Origin: Pseudonocardia sp.
GTDB taxonomy: Bacteria > Actinomycetota > Actinomycetes > Mycobacteriales > Pseudonocardiaceae
Assembly: GCA_019244295.1 (NCBI GenBank)
Contig: JAFASX010000046.1
Location: 1 to 64,000 of the forward strand
Direction: 5' to 3'
Length of the DNA stretch: 64,000 bases
In this document: positions 48,822 through 58,835 of the stretch, piece after piece
Layout: each line of letters opens with the position of its first letter
Position numbering within the stretch: the stretch's first letter is position 1
The notes under the pieces: generated by a model
What the model was told of the DNA's origin: nothing
The model's database searches: none
What the model saw: only the letters and a program-made list of their open reading frames with translations
Made by a program: the position numbers and the translations under genes

Positions 48822-50069
48822 TCAGGAAGTCAGCCGCAACGCGCCGACGCTCAGCACCAGCCCGACAACAGCCAGCCCGGCTCCGGCGAGCACGAACGCG
48901 CCAAGCCGAATGCGCAGGCCGTACCGGCGGCAGGACTCGAGGCACAACAGGGTCGCCAACGAAGCCCATGGGGTGATAATCGGGCCGACATTCGTACCGA
49001 TCAGCAGCGCCAGTAGCACGTCGCCGCTGCTCTTCGGGATGACGGCCTCTCCAGCGGTATACGCAGGCAAGTTGTTGAGCGCATTGGACAATACCACCCC
49101 GGCCGTAGCCGCCCGATACTCAGCGACCTCTCCCCGGCCGGTACCGATCAACCCGGACATGACGTCGGACAGACCGTGTCGGCTCAGCGTGGGGACCACC
49201 AGGAACAACCCGGTGACCAGGATCAGCAGCTGCCACGGGATGAGGCCCATGGTGAGCTGGCGCCGGTCGAGGACGGCAAACGCAAGCACCGCTATGGACG
49301 CCGCGGCTAGGGCCGCCAGACCGATCTGATCTCCCACGATGGGGATCGCCACGATGAACAACAGGCAGGCGGCCCCGGTGATCCGGAACAGGACCGGCTG
49401 GCCCCGCTTGGTCAGCTTCAGCGGTGCCGGTGATATATATCGGTCGCGGCCTCGTCGGCGCCTTCGCCAGTAGCAAATCCACAGGAAAATCATGGTCGCG
49501 GCGATCGCGGTCACCGCGGGAAGCCACATCCGCGCGGCAAAAGCGGGCGCCGAGAGCGTGATCCGGTCCGCGGCGAGCAGGTTGGTGAGATTTGAGACCG
49601 GAAGCAACAGACTTGCGGTGTTCGCCAACCAAATAGTCGTCATGGCCAACGGCACGGGGGCGATTTCGGCCCTGCCCGCCAGCGCCAACAGGACTGGAGT
49701 GAGCAGCACGGCGGTAGTGTCCAGGTTGAGGAAGGCCGTCGTAGCGGACGCGAACGCCACACAGAGTAGAAAAAGGGCTAAGTAATTGCCCCGCCCGATG
49801 ATGGCCAGCCGAGTTGCAATGACATCGAACACTTGCGCTTGCTTGGCGAGGTTCGCTAATACGATCACGCTCGCCAGAAACAGCAGCAGCGGCGCGATAC
49901 GGCGAATGTTCCGCTCGGCCTCGTCGGCGGGAAGCAGCCCGGTGGCAACGCACAGCAGGCCCGCGAGCAACAGCCCGACTCGAACCCAGTCCAGGCCGCT
50001 TCGTTTGACCAGCGCTGTGGGCAGACGCCAGCGCTGGGCCAGCCAGCGCCGACGCACTGTCCGGCCCAT
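48822..50069 (-). CDS. ArsB/NhaD/SLC13-type anion permease
   Basis: A 415-residue membrane protein with about 10-11 helices. AFASATTAFLNLDTTAVLLTPV and LSNALNNLPAY ... LIGTNVGPIITPWASLATLL match the two inverted-repeat signatures of the IT superfamily (arsenite, citrate or Na+/H+ carriers). No arsR or arsC is near, so arsenite export is not supported; substrate is unknown. It lies between rbfA and truB, where many actinobacteria have a DHH phosphoesterase and a MATE transporter. Confidence 0.82.
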   Translation of the reverse strand: MGRTVRRRWLAQRWRLPTALVKRSGLDWVRVGLLLAGLLCVATGLLPADEAERNIRRIAPLLLFLASVIVLANLAKQAQVFDVIATRLAIIGRGNYLALFLLCVAFASATTAFLNLDTTAVLLTPVLLALAGRAEIAPVPLAMTTIWLANTASLLLPVSNLTNLLAADRITLSAPAFAARMWLPAVTAIAATMIFLWICYWRRRRRGRDRYISPAPLKLTKRGQPVLFRITGAACLLFIVAIPIVGDQIGLAALAAASIAVLAFAVLDRRQLTMGLIPWQLLILVTGLFLVVPTLSRHGLSDVMSGLIGTGRGEVAEYRAATAGVVLSNALNNLPAYTAGEAVIPKSSGDVLLALLIGTNVGPIITPWASLATLLCLESCRRYGLRIRLGAFVLAGAGLAVVGLVLSVGALRLTS

Positions 50070-50083
50070 CTCCCCGTGACAAC

Positions 50084-50536
50084 TCAGAGTACGTCTCCGG
50101 AGTCGTTACGTGGTGACTTGTACGGGTCGGCGTCGCCGGCGGGGGTCGCGCCAGCGGCGAGCCTGGCTACTTCGGCGTCGGAATCCCGAGCTTTGGCGAG
50201 CAGCTCGTCGAGCCTGCGAACTCCGTCTGCGACCGTGTCTTCGACGAACGTCAAGGTCGGGGTGAACCGTACCCCGGTACACTTGCCCACGATCGAGCGC
50301 AGTACCCCAGTGGCGCTAGCCAACGCCGCGGCCGCGGCCGCCGAGTCTGGTTCGGCGTCCACTGTGGGGCCCAACACCGTGTAGAAGACAGTCGCGTCGT
50401 GCAAATCGCCGGTGACTTTAGTGTCGGTGATGGTAACCATCGCCAGCCGAGGGTCCTTCACCTCGTATTCCAGCGCCGAAGCCACGATCTGGCTGATCCT
50501 GCGTGCCAACCGACTAGCTCTCGCGTGGTCGACCAT
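50084..50536 (-). CDS. rbfA: Ribosome-binding factor A
   Basis: A 150-residue protein with the RbfA KH-like fold: [32 protein letters not shown] and YTVLG ... [23 protein letters not shown]. It helps mature the 30S 5' end. ATG 50536 is preceded by GGAGGAA. A C-terminal tail of about 30 residues ([17 protein letters not shown]) is typical of actinobacteria. It overlaps nothing and follows DUF503 by 14 bp. Confidence 0.93.
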   Translation of the reverse strand: MVDHARASRLARRISQIVASALEYEVKDPRLAMVTITDTKVTGDLHDATVFYTVLGPTVDAEPDSAAAAAALASATGVLRSIVGKCTGVRFTPTLTFVEDTVADGVRRLDELLAKARDSDAEVARLAAGATPAGDADPYKSPRNDSGDVL

Positions 50537-50550
50537 GGTTCCTCCAGGCG

Positions 50551-50847
50551 TCACTCATCATGTGGACCAAGTAGCCGCTGCCGGGCCGAGAGCAGCTCGA
50601 GCTCTGGGCGTGCGGCCACCCATCGCTCGCATTGATCCATGACTCGGATCACGTGGCTCGCATCGGCGGCCACGCAGCTCACCCCAAGCAGCGCCCTCCG
50701 ATGCAGATCAAGATGACCAGCCTCGGCCACCGCTACCTCATATCGCCGCCGCAGCTCCGCCAATACTGGCCGGACCAGCGCACGTTTGCCCTTCAGCGAG
50801 TTGACATCGCCTAACAGGACGTCCAACTCCAAGGCTCCTACGTACAT
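50551..50847 (-). CDS. DUF503 family protein (YlxP-like)
   Basis: A 98-residue protein. [42 protein letters not shown] is the family pattern. DUF503/YlxP lies between infB and rbfA in most actinobacteria and firmicutes and has a ribosome-related role that is not well defined. ATG 50847; 69 bp after the infB stop. Confidence 0.93.
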   Translation of the reverse strand: MYVGALELDVLLGDVNSLKGKRALVRPVLAELRRRYEVAVAEAGHLDLHRRALLGVSCVAADASHVIRVMDQCERWVAARPELELLSARQRLLGPHDE

Positions 50848-50916
50848 GACTCGCCCCGGCTTCCCCGGCGCCAGCCGGGCGCGAGTTGAATCACCCCGCG
50901 CCCGGGCCGACCCAGA

Positions 50917-53900
50917 TCATGCCCTCGGCTTCTCCCGCATCTCGAAGGTCTCGATAACGTCACCGATCTTGATGTCATTGAACGACCCGAGCGTCAAACC
51001 ACACTCGTAGCCTTCGCGGACCTCCACCACATCATCCTTGAACCGACGCAGCGAGCTGATCTGCTGGTTGTCCACCACAACCACGTTGTCTCGGATCAAC
51101 CGAGCCCGAGCGTTGCGCCGGATCTCTCCGCTGAGCACCATGCAACCGGCGATCGTGCCGACCTTGGAAGACCGGAAGACCTCGCGGACCTCCGCACGAC
51201 CGAGCTCGACCTCCTCGTACTCGGGCTTGAGCATCCCCTTGAGGGCCTGCTCGATCTCCTCAATCGCTTGGTAGATCACCGAGTAGTAGCGGATCTCGAC
51301 GCCTTCGCGGTTGGCCAGCTCAGTGGCCTTGCCCTCGGCACGGACATTGAAGCCCAGCACGATGGTGTTGTCGGCGATGGCGAGGTTGATGTCGCCCTCG
51401 GTAATCCCACCGACGCCCCGATGGATCACCCGTAGCTCGACGTCATCGCCAACATCGATCTTCAGCAGGGTGTCTTCGAGGGCTTCCACGGTACCCGAGT
51501 TATCGCCCTTGATGATCAAGTTGAGGCTGTCGGTTTCCTTCAGCGCGGCGTCCAGATCCTCCAGGCTGACCCGCTTGCGGCGCTGCGCCAACTCGGCGTT
51601 GCGTTCGCGGGCCCGTCTGCGGTCGGCGATCTGCCGGGCAACCCTGTCCTCGTCAACCACGAGGAATGTATCGCCGGCACCGGGCACTGACGTGAACCCG
51701 ATGACCTGGACCGGACGGGACGGCAACGCCTCGGCGACGTCCCCGCCGTGCTCGTCGAGCATCCGCCGCACCCGGCCGGACGCATCGCCAGCCACCACCG
51801 AGTCGCCGACCCGCAGCGTGCCGCGCTGCACCAGCACGGTTGCCACCGGGCCCCGGCCTCGGTCGAGGTGCGCCTCGATCGCCACACCTTGGGCTTCCAT
51901 GTTCGGGTTGGCCCGCAGGTCGAGCGCGGCGTCAGCGGTGAGCAGGATCGCCTCGAGCAGCTGGTCGATGTTGATATTCTCCCGGGCGGAGACGTCCACG
52001 AACATCGTTTCGCCGCCGTACTCCTCGGCGACCAGACCGTACTCGGTCAGCTGCTGGCGAATCCTGGCCGGGTTGGCGCCTTCCTTGTCAATCTTGTTGA
52101 CCGCGACCACGATCGGCACGTCGGCGGCCTGGGCGTGGTTGATCGCCTCCACGGTCTGGGGCATCACGCCGTCGTCAGCGGCCACCACGATGACCGCGAT
52201 GTCGGTCGACTTGGCGCCTCGGGCCCGCATAGCGGTGAACGCCTCGTGGCCCGGGGTGTCGATGAAGGTGATCAGCCGCTCGTCGCCGTCCAGCTCGGTT
52301 GCTACCTGGTAGGCACCGATGTGCTGGGTGATGCCGCCAGCCTCTGTCGCCGCCACATTCGTCTTGCGGATGGTGTCCAGCAGCTTCGTTTTGCCGTGGT
52401 CGACGTGACCCATGACGGTCACCACCGGCGGCCGGATCTCCAGGTCGTCCTCGTCCCCGGCGTCCTCACCGTAGGAGATATCGAACGAATCCAGCAGCTC
52501 ACGGTCTTCCTCCTCCGGGGAGACCACCTGGACCTGGTAGTTCATCTCGGTGCCGAGCAACTCGAGCACTTCGTCAGCCACTGACTGGGTCGCGGTGACC
52601 ATCTCTCCGAGGTGGAAGAGCACCTGGACCAACGACGCGGGGTTGGCATTGATCTTGTCGGCGAAGTCGGTCAACGAGGCGCCACGGGGCAACCGGATGA
52701 CCTCGCCCTTGCCCTTCGGCAAGCGCACACCGCCAACCGACGGTGCCTGCATGGCGTCGTACTCCTGGCGCTTCTGCCGCTTCGACTTGCGGCCCTTCCG
52801 AGCGGGTCCGCCCGGCCGGCCAAATGCGCCAGCCGCGCCGCCACGGCCGCGACCCCCGCCGGAACGGCCGCCACCTGGGCCTCCGGGCCCACCGGGACCA
52901 GTCGGACCACCAGGACCACCCCGGAAACCACCGGCTGGCACACCGACACCGCCGGGGCCACCGTGCCCGCCGCGGAAACCACCGCCACCACCACCGGGAC
53001 GGCCGCCACCAGGACGGCCGGCGCCACCGCCAGGGCCACCCCGACCAGCCGAGGGGCCACCCCGACCACCGGCGGAAGCACCCCGCCCACCGGCCGAGCG
53101 ACCAGGCATCATCCCAGGGTTCGGCCGAGGCGGCATCATCCCAGGGTTCGGCCGGGGACCAGCCGAGCCCGCGGCGCCCTGGCGACCAGAGCCCCCAGTG
53201 GGGCGAGTGGGCGCGCCACCGCTTCCGCCCGGACGAGAAGGCGGCTGCTGGCTCGGTCCTCCCTGGTTGGGTGAACCAGGCCGGGGTGTGGTCGGACGCG
53301 ATGGCGGTGCTCCAGAACCAACGCCAAACGGGTTGTTACCCACTCTCGGGGTGCGTGGACCCGGCTTCGGCGCCTGCCGGCGCGGCGGCACCGCCGCGGG
53401 GGACTCTGTACTCGCCGCATCCGCCAGCTCAGCGGCGGCCGGGCGGGGAGTCTGCTCCGGTGCCGAACGGGCGGGGCGACCCGGCTGTTCGGCGGCGGCC
53501 AGGCGGGCCGGCTTGGCGGCGGCCGGACGGGCCGGCTTGGCAGGTGGCGGCGTCGGACGCGCCGTAGGCGCGCTTGGTCGTGGCGTGATTGGACCAGGTC
53601 GAGGAGCGGCGGCCGGACCACCGGGCCGGGGCGGGACCGGGCCGGACCGAGGAGCGGCCGGACGCGGCCGAGAAGCAGGCTCCTCCTTCGATGCGGGAGG
53701 TCCCGCGGGGGTAGGTCCTGTTGAAGTGGGCGCCACTGGGGGCGCGGCAGCCGGCGGAGCTGATGCGGCCGGACGCGGCGGACTCGGCGGCGGCCCTGGC
53801 TTCACCCGAGGAGGCGCCACCGGAGCAGGCGCCACCGATGCGGGCGCCACCGATGCCACCGGAGCAACGGGCGCGGCCGGAACCGGCGGACTCGGCGGCG

Positions 53901-54393
53901 GTCCCGGCTTCGCCCGAGGAGGAGCCACCGGAGCAGGCGCCACCGATGCCGCCGGAGCAACGGGCGCCGCCGGAACCGGCGGACTCGGCGGCGGTCCCGG
54001 CTTCACCCGAGGAGGAGCCACCGGAGCAGGCGCCACCGATGCGGGCGCCACCGATGCCACCGGAGCAACAGGCGCCGCCGGAACCGGCGGTGATACCGGT
54101 GCGACGGGGGCAGCCGAGGACGCGGGCGCGCTCGGCGCCGCGGCGGCCGGAGACGCGGCGGCCGGAGACGCGGTTCGGCCCGGCGGGCCGGATCGACGGC
54201 CTCGTGAGGTCGGTTTGGCGGCGCCGTTGGAACCGCTCACCATCGCCTCGCGAAGTTTGCGGGCAACCGGGGCTTCAACCGTCGACGACGGAGATTTGAC
54301 GTACTCACCCATGTCTTGGAGCTTGCTCAGTACTTGCTTGCTGGTGACGCCGAGCTCCTTCGCGAGCTCGTGTACGCGGGCCTTGCCTGCCAC
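50917..54393 (-). CDS. infB: Translation initiation factor IF-2
   Basis: A very long IF-2 of about 1158 residues. The N-terminal IF2_N ([22 protein letters not shown]) is followed by a low-complexity Pro/Ala/Val then Gly/Arg region (residues 55-540), including the imperfect tandem repeats at 53780-54088. The GTPase starts near residue 657 with [27 protein letters not shown] and [11 protein letters not shown] 54393 is preceded by GAGGAGAG. It delivers fMet-tRNA to the 30S subunit. It lies downstream of the ylxR-like gene in the rimP-nusA operon. Confidence 0.96.
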   Translation of the reverse strand: MAGKARVHELAKELGVTSKQVLSKLQDMGEYVKSPSSTVEAPVARKLREAMVSGSNGAAKPTSRGRRSGPPGRTASPAAASPAAAAPSAPASSAAPVAPVSPPVPAAPVAPVASVAPASVAPAPVAPPRVKPGPPPSPPVPAAPVAPAASVAPAPVAPPRAKPGPPPSPPVPAAPVAPVASVAPASVAPAPVAPPRVKPGPPPSPPRPAASAPPAAAPPVAPTSTGPTPAGPPASKEEPASRPRPAAPRSGPVPPRPGGPAAAPRPGPITPRPSAPTARPTPPPAKPARPAAAKPARLAAAEQPGRPARSAPEQTPRPAAAELADAASTESPAAVPPRRQAPKPGPRTPRVGNNPFGVGSGAPPSRPTTPRPGSPNQGGPSQQPPSRPGGSGGAPTRPTGGSGRQGAAGSAGPRPNPGMMPPRPNPGMMPGRSAGGRGASAGGRGGPSAGRGGPGGGAGRPGGGRPGGGGGGFRGGHGGPGGVGVPAGGFRGGPGGPTGPGGPGGPGGGRSGGGRGRGGAAGAFGRPGGPARKGRKSKRQKRQEYDAMQAPSVGGVRLPKGKGEVIRLPRGASLTDFADKINANPASLVQVLFHLGEMVTATQSVADEVLELLGTEMNYQVQVVSPEEEDRELLDSFDISYGEDAGDEDDLEIRPPVVTVMGHVDHGKTKLLDTIRKTNVAATEAGGITQHIGAYQVATELDGDERLITFIDTPGHEAFTAMRARGAKSTDIAVIVVAADDGVMPQTVEAINHAQAADVPIVVAVNKIDKEGANPARIRQQLTEYGLVAEEYGGETMFVDVSARENINIDQLLEAILLTADAALDLRANPNMEAQGVAIEAHLDRGRGPVATVLVQRGTLRVGDSVVAGDASGRVRRMLDEHGGDVAEALPSRPVQVIGFTSVPGAGDTFLVVDEDRVARQIADRRRARERNAELAQRRKRVSLEDLDAALKETDSLNLIIKGDNSGTVEALEDTLLKIDVGDDVELRVIHRGVGGITEGDINLAIADNTIVLGFNVRAEGKATELANREGVEIRYYSVIYQAIEEIEQALKGMLKPEYEEVELGRAEVREVFRSSKVGTIAGCMVLSGEIRRNARARLIRDNVVVVDNQQISSLRRFKDDVVEVREGYECGLTLGSFNDIKIGDVIETFEMREKPRA
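53780..54088 (-). repeat. Tandem repeats in the infB linker (108, 93 and 108 bp)
   Basis: Three units beginning GGACTCGGCGGCGG (plus strand) start at 53780, 53888 and 53981; the middle unit lacks one 15-bp block. They encode 36, 31 and 36 residues of a [19 protein letters not shown] Pro/Ala/Val repeat. The near-identity of the units shows recent expansion by slippage or unequal exchange. Confidence 0.85.
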
Positions 54394-54486
54394 TGCTCTC
54401 CTCATCCTAGGAGGCCGGCGGCACGTTCCCGCTCGACCTCGAACCTACCGTCGCAACACGTTCATGGTGCGATCTTCACAGCTGGC

Positions 54487-54807
54487 TCATGACGGGTCGA
54501 CCTGACTCTCGTGATCCAGGTGCGAGACGGTCTCGCACTTCAACATGGGTTGCAGGTACCGTCGGACACCATCGACGTCGAGCGGACCGGGGACGCGTAA
54601 CGCCCTCGGAAACGCCCCTCGCCGTTGGGCACGACTCAGGCATTCCAGATCAGGATGCAACCAAGCACCCCGACCAGGTAGCCGCCGCCGCGGATCAGGC
54701 GTCAACACTCCCTGTACCGCAACGACACGCAACAACCCGGTGGCTGGTGACCGAGACCGGCACCCCACACAGGTCCGTACAGGCGAACGCAGTACCGACA
54801 TACGCAT
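54487..54807 (-). CDS. ylxR: YlxR family RNA-binding protein (DUF448)
   Basis: About 106 residues. VRTCVGCRSRSPATGLLRVVA and GRGAWLHPDLECLSRAQRRGAFPRALRV are the DUF448/YlxR signature. The gene between nusA and infB is conserved in most bacteria; a nucleoid- or RNA-binding function has been proposed. Start ATG 54807 or 54801; no strong ribosome binding site is visible. Confidence 0.92.
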   Translation of the reverse strand: MRMSVLRSPVRTCVGCRSRSPATGLLRVVAVQGVLTPDPRRRLPGRGAWLHPDLECLSRAQRRGAFPRALRVPGPLDVDGVRRYLQPMLKCETVSHLDHESQVDPS

Positions 54808-54924
54808 GGAAGATAGATCACGGATCAATGCCTCCAAAAGTGTAGCGCGTCTGCCCTGAGCGCTCATTCCGACCATCGTTCCAGGCTCTCCCACCAACGG
54901 CCCAGTCGGCGAGCGGAAGGGGGC

Positions 54925-55980
54925 TCAGCTGATCTGATCCGCGGCCCGGCTGGCCGGCGGTCCACCGACGTCAGGCGTAACCGGCACGTCGTGCACCGGC
55001 CGAGGATCGGCGTCACTGCGGATATCGATACGCCATCCGGTCAGTCGAGCGGCCAATCGGGCGTTCTGTCCTTCCTTGCCGATAGCCAGGGACAGTTGGA
55101 AGTCCGGCACGATCACCCGGGCAGTCTTGGTACGCGCTTCCAGCACACTCACTGACATAACCTTGGCCGGGGACAGCGCATTCCCGACGAACTCCGCCGG
55201 GTCATCCGACCAGTCGATGATGTCGATCTTTTCCCCGGCTAGTTCACTCATCACGTTGCGCACCCGTTGGCCCATAGGACCGATGCACGCTCCCTTGGCG
55301 TTTACTGACGGCACCAGGGCACGTACCGCAATCTTCGATCGGTGCCCAGCCTCCCTGGCCACCGCGCAGATCTCCACCGAACCATCCACCAGCTCCGGCA
55401 CCTCGAGCGCGAACAACCGCCGCACCAGGTTCGGATGCGTCCGGGACAACGTGATCTGGGTACCCCGGCCACCACGCGAGACGCCAACCACATAACACCG
55501 GATTCGCTCGCCGTGTTCGTAACGCTCGCCGGGCACTTGTTCGGCGGCTGGGATAGCTCCCTCGGTACCACCCCCCAGCTGCACCACCACGACGCCACGA
55601 GCATTGGCTCGCACATCACGCTGCACAACGCCAGCGACGATCTCACCTTCCTTGGCGGAAAACTCGCCGTAGGTGCGTTCGTGCTCGGCATCACGCAGCC
55701 GCTGGACGATCACCTGCCGTGCGGTGGTCGCCGCGATGCGCCCGAAGCCCTCGGGAGTGTCGTCCCATTCCTGCTCCAGCTGGCCGTCTTCGGCAAGCCG
55801 CTGTGCCATGACCCGGACCAGTCCGGTCTTGCGATCGATGTCGATCCGAGCCTGTGGTTCATGGCCGTCGGTGTGCTTGTACGCCGTCAACAGTGCGGTC
55901 TCGATAGCCGCGATAACCGTATCGAATGGAATGTCCTTGTCGCGCTCGATCGCTCGCAACGCAGCGATGTCGACGTTCAC
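54925..55980 (-). CDS. nusA: Transcription termination/antitermination factor NusA
   Basis: A 351-residue actinobacterial NusA: N-terminal RNA-polymerase-binding domain ([27 protein letters not shown]), S1 domain ([26 protein letters not shown]) and two KH domains ([34 protein letters not shown]). The GTG at 55980 overlaps the rimP stop (GTGA). The C-terminal acidic repeats of proteobacterial NusA are absent, as normal for the group. Confidence 0.95.
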   Translation of the reverse strand: MNVDIAALRAIERDKDIPFDTVIAAIETALLTAYKHTDGHEPQARIDIDRKTGLVRVMAQRLAEDGQLEQEWDDTPEGFGRIAATTARQVIVQRLRDAEHERTYGEFSAKEGEIVAGVVQRDVRANARGVVVVQLGGGTEGAIPAAEQVPGERYEHGERIRCYVVGVSRGGRGTQITLSRTHPNLVRRLFALEVPELVDGSVEICAVAREAGHRSKIAVRALVPSVNAKGACIGPMGQRVRNVMSELAGEKIDIIDWSDDPAEFVGNALSPAKVMSVSVLEARTKTARVIVPDFQLSLAIGKEGQNARLAARLTGWRIDIRSDADPRPVHDVPVTPDVGGPPASRAADQIS

Positions 55981-56525
55981 CTCTGCTCCTCCGGTACATC
56001 CCCGGCGCGGTCGTCCGATGCGGAGTCGGCGGCGAGCGCCCGCAGCTCGTCCACCGGCGGCTGCCGAAACTCCACCAACACCACTGCGCGCTCAATGTCT
56101 GTGTAGCGCAACTCCCGCACGACCCCGTCCACCAGCACCCGCACCGTCTTCTCACCAGCCGGACCGATCCGTCCAGTGACCGTCCCCCCCTCGACAAGGG
56201 TAATCTTCGCGGAGCGCAGATGGGCCCGCCGCCAGTGCCGATGCGCGGTCAACGGACGATCCACACCGGGCGAGGTCACCTCCAACGTGTACGGCCCACC
56301 CAGCAGCGCATCCTGCCCGTCCAGCTCATCCGCCACGCACCGGCTCAACGCCGCGATGTCGTCCAGTCCGACTCCCGAGTCGGCATCGACCACGACACGC
56401 ACCAGCATCCGCCTTCCCGCTGATCGGAGGTCGATTTCCTCGAGATCGAACCCCATCGAGGACACCACCCGCTCCACCATCGGACGCAGACCGGCGCACA
56501 GCTGGTCCGGCTGGGGACAAGGCAT
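55977..56525 (-). CDS. rimP: Ribosome maturation factor RimP
   Basis: A 182-residue protein. [39 protein letters not shown] and [15 protein letters not shown] are diagnostic. RimP assists 30S assembly. ATG 56525 ([21 protein letters not shown]) is chosen; an upstream GTG adds only four residues. It heads the rimP-nusA-ylxR-infB operon and is divergent from the lipoprotein gene with 166 bp between. Confidence 0.93.
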   Translation of the reverse strand: MPCPQPDQLCAGLRPMVERVVSSMGFDLEEIDLRSAGRRMLVRVVVDADSGVGLDDIAALSRCVADELDGQDALLGGPYTLEVTSPGVDRPLTAHRHWRRAHLRSAKITLVEGGTVTGRIGPAGEKTVRVLVDGVVRELRYTDIERAVVLVEFRQPPVDELRALAADSASDDRAGDVPEEQR

Positions 56526-56691
56526 ACGGGCTCCCACGGTCGTCAAGTGTTGTGGCTTTACCCAGCGGACCTGGTGTCCGCTCGGGCCGCTCAGCGTATC
56601 GCGCCAAGCTGGCCGGAAGGTGACAGCTCGCGGCAAGCGTGCGAACCCCGACTTCGCCGCCGATCGGTCACGCGTGGCACGATCAGCCAGC

Positions 56692-57279
56692 ATGGCCGAT
56701 CCTGAGTACGCCCACCTGAGGGACTGGCTGGTGCCTCGCCGGTCGCTGCTGTTCGGAGGGGGTACCGCCTTGGCGGGTCTGCCGTTGGCCGGGGTACTGG
56801 CCGGCTGTGGTCGAGGCCAGCCAGATCCGCTGGTCGCGTTAACTATTCAGGCTAGGTCGGACGCGACCCGCATCGACACGATAGTGCAGGTACTGCGCAC
56901 CGGCTCGACGCCATCGACCGACCCGGCGCTCGCCGACGCGCTCGCGGCCGTAGCGGATGCCCGACGAACACATGCCGAGGCGCTCGCCGTTGAGCTCGCC
57001 GACGAGGCGCCACCTCCGCTCCAGGGAACTGTCCCTAACGCCGAACCAACCGGGCCTACCGCGAAACAATCCACCGCCACAGCGAGGCCGACAGCGCCGA
57101 GCATCGAGCCGACAGCGCCTATATCGGCTGCTGACACCGCACTGACCAGCGTGCTTGCCGTGTTGGACAAAGCTCATCAGCGAGCCGCGGCGGTAGTACC
57201 GAGCCTGCCCCGCAGCCACGCCGCGTTAGTCGGTTCGATCGCCGCCTGCTGTGCGGCCTACCGAGCAGTGTTGCATTGA
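56692..57279 (+). CDS. Tat-type lipoprotein, Ala/Pro/Thr-rich
   Basis: A 195-residue exported protein. VPRRSLLFGG (twin Arg at 16-17) precedes a hydrophobic stretch and a lipobox LAGC with C39, so a Tat-exported lipoprotein is likely. The mature part is helical (RSDATRIDTIVQVLR; DALAAVADARRTHAEALAVEL) with a Thr/Pro/Ala linker in the middle. It is coupled to the DUF4439 gene by a TTGA overlap, and the pair is conserved upstream of rimP in actinobacteria. Function unknown; the helices resemble an outer partner of the ferritin-like protein. Confidence 0.8.
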   Translation: MADPEYAHLRDWLVPRRSLLFGGGTALAGLPLAGVLAGCGRGQPDPLVALTIQARSDATRIDTIVQVLRTGSTPSTDPALADALAAVADARRTHAEALAVELADEAPPPLQGTVPNAEPTGPTAKQSTATARPTAPSIEPTAPISAADTALTSVLAVLDKAHQRAAAVVPSLPRSHAALVGSIAACCAAYRAVLH

Positions 57280-57761
57280 AGCCATCACCACCACCAGGCC
57301 CATCCCCTGAGAACCGTGAGCTGGCCACGGCCTCGGATACGGCGGCGGCGGTACAGGCCGCGCTGGGCACCGAACACGCCGCGGTGTGGTGCTACGGCCT
57401 GCTCGTCGCCTTCCTGCCTCCGGCGCTGGATCGGCTGGCCAGGCAGGATGCCACCGCGCACCGGGCCCGCCGCGACTTCATCAGCCGCACGCTGGCTGAC
57501 GCGGGAGTCCCGCCGATCGCGGCGGAACCTGGGTATCGCACTCCCAATACAGTGGTTGACCAGGCATCCGCAATCCATCTGGCGATCAGTGCGGAGGCCG
57601 ACGCGGCGGCCGCGTGGCGCTCTGTCCTTGAGCGGTGCGACGACCCAGCGTTGCGCCGCGTGGCTCTGGAGGGACTGACCGACGCGGCCGTCCGAGGGGC
57701 TCAATGGGCGGCAAGGTCAGAAACCGCGCCGGTGGTGCCGACCTTCCCAGGTCGGACGTAA
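57276..57761 (+). CDS. DUF4439 ferritin-like protein
   Basis: A 161-residue four-helix-bundle protein. AAVQAALGTEHAAVWCYGLLVAFLP (about residues 24-48) carries the Glu33-His34 pair typical of DUF4439, and RRDFISRTLADAGVPP and AISAEADAAAAWRSVLE form later helices. The start TTG at 57276 overlaps the lipoprotein stop. No signal peptide. The full carboxylate set of a working ferroxidase is not evident, so the name refers to fold only. Confidence 0.85.
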   Translation: MKPSPPPGPSPENRELATASDTAAAVQAALGTEHAAVWCYGLLVAFLPPALDRLARQDATAHRARRDFISRTLADAGVPPIAAEPGYRTPNTVVDQASAIHLAISAEADAAAAWRSVLERCDDPALRRVALEGLTDAAVRGAQWAARSETAPVVPTFPGRT

Positions 57762-57768
57762 CCAGTGT

Positions 57769-58806
57769 TCAGAGTGCGTCCAACACCCGTTCGACGTCGG
57801 ACTCGGTGTTGTAGAGGTGGAACGCCAGCCGGACCGCACCCATTCGCGTGCTGGCCACTACGCCCGCGGCGGCGAGCTTCTCGGCGGCGTCTGGCCGCCG
57901 CACCGTCGTAATCGCCGAGCCCGCCGGCTCCTCACCCAGCTCAACTCGCAGTTTGTCGGCAAGCCCGACACAGTGCGCCCGGACCTGTACTCCATCCAGT
58001 GATGCCAGCCATGGCAGTGCCTCGGCCGCCCCGACGTGCGTGATCCAGGTCGGCGAGCTATCTAACCGGCGCGCGCCGACGGCCAACCGCAGCGGCAGAC
58101 CGTAGATGCTTTCCCACGGGTCGACACAGGCGAACCAGTTAGCGAGGTGCGGCACGAGCTCATCGCGCAACTCGTGGGATACCGACATCCACGCCGCGCC
58201 TCGGGGGCTGAGCAGCCACTTGTAGCCAGCCGCGACGACCGCGTCGGCCCAGTCGAGCCGCAGCGGCAGCCACCCCAACGCCTGAGTGGCGTCGAGCAGC
58301 ACCCTGGTGCTCGACCTGGTGCTCGACCCGACCACGGCGGCGCGCAGCGCAGTTAGGTCCAGCAGGGCACCGTCGCTGGACTGCACCACGCTCACCGCGA
58401 CGAGGTCGGCCTCGCTGGCCCGTTCGGGGATCTCGCGGAGCGGCGCTTCGGTGATGCGGATCCCTCTGCCCGCCTGCGCCGCGAACGGAAAGCTGACGCT
58501 GGTGAACTCGCCATTGGCCACCAATACTTCGGCGCCGCCGGGCAGACTCGCCGCGACTAACCCCACCAGGGCGGATACGGAAGAACCAACCGCCACCTGA
58601 TCCGCATCAACTCCGACCAGCTCGGCGAACGCCGCCCGGGCGATCGTCACTGGCCGGTCGAAGTCCCGCGGTCGCGCGGCGCCGGTCCGCCAGCGCCGCA
58701 CATCCTCGGCCACCGCGTCAGCGACCACGACCGGCGGGATCCCGATGCTCGCGGTATCCAGGTATCCGTCAGGTACGTCGAACAGTTGGCCGAAAGCAGT
58801 GCGCAC
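57769..58806 (-). CDS. Class V aminotransferase (PLP-dependent)
   Basis: A 345-residue fold-type I enzyme. LLDATQALGWLPL (D172, Q175) and AAGYKWLLSPRG with Schiff-base Lys196 show an intact PLP site. The protein resembles IscS/isopenicillin-N-epimerase-like class V members but without a cysteine desulfurase active Cys loop that I can see. GTG start at 58806. It ends 7 bp from the DUF4439 stop (convergent) and lies 29 bp downstream of the NRPS gene on the same strand, so it may supply or modify its substrate; that is inference only. Confidence 0.82.
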   Translation of the reverse strand: MRTAFGQLFDVPDGYLDTASIGIPPVVVADAVAEDVRRWRTGAARPRDFDRPVTIARAAFAELVGVDADQVAVGSSVSALVGLVAASLPGGAEVLVANGEFTSVSFPFAAQAGRGIRITEAPLREIPERASEADLVAVSVVQSSDGALLDLTALRAAVVGSSTRSSTRVLLDATQALGWLPLRLDWADAVVAAGYKWLLSPRGAAWMSVSHELRDELVPHLANWFACVDPWESIYGLPLRLAVGARRLDSSPTWITHVGAAEALPWLASLDGVQVRAHCVGLADKLRVELGEEPAGSAITTVRRPDAAEKLAAAGVVASTRMGAVRLAFHLYNTESDVERVLDAL

Positions 58807-58835
58807 GTGGCCACACGCTACCGCGCACAGCTACC

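Noticed and set aside
48822..50069. Arsenite efflux pump ArsB
   Set aside because: The fold fits, but no arsR, arsC or other arsenic gene is nearby, so a specific substrate is not supported.
52550..54505. 651-codon plus-strand frame opposite infB
   Set aside because: Pro/Gly/Ala repeats are the antisense reading of the IF-2 low-complexity linker; IF-2 domains on the minus strand are unambiguous.
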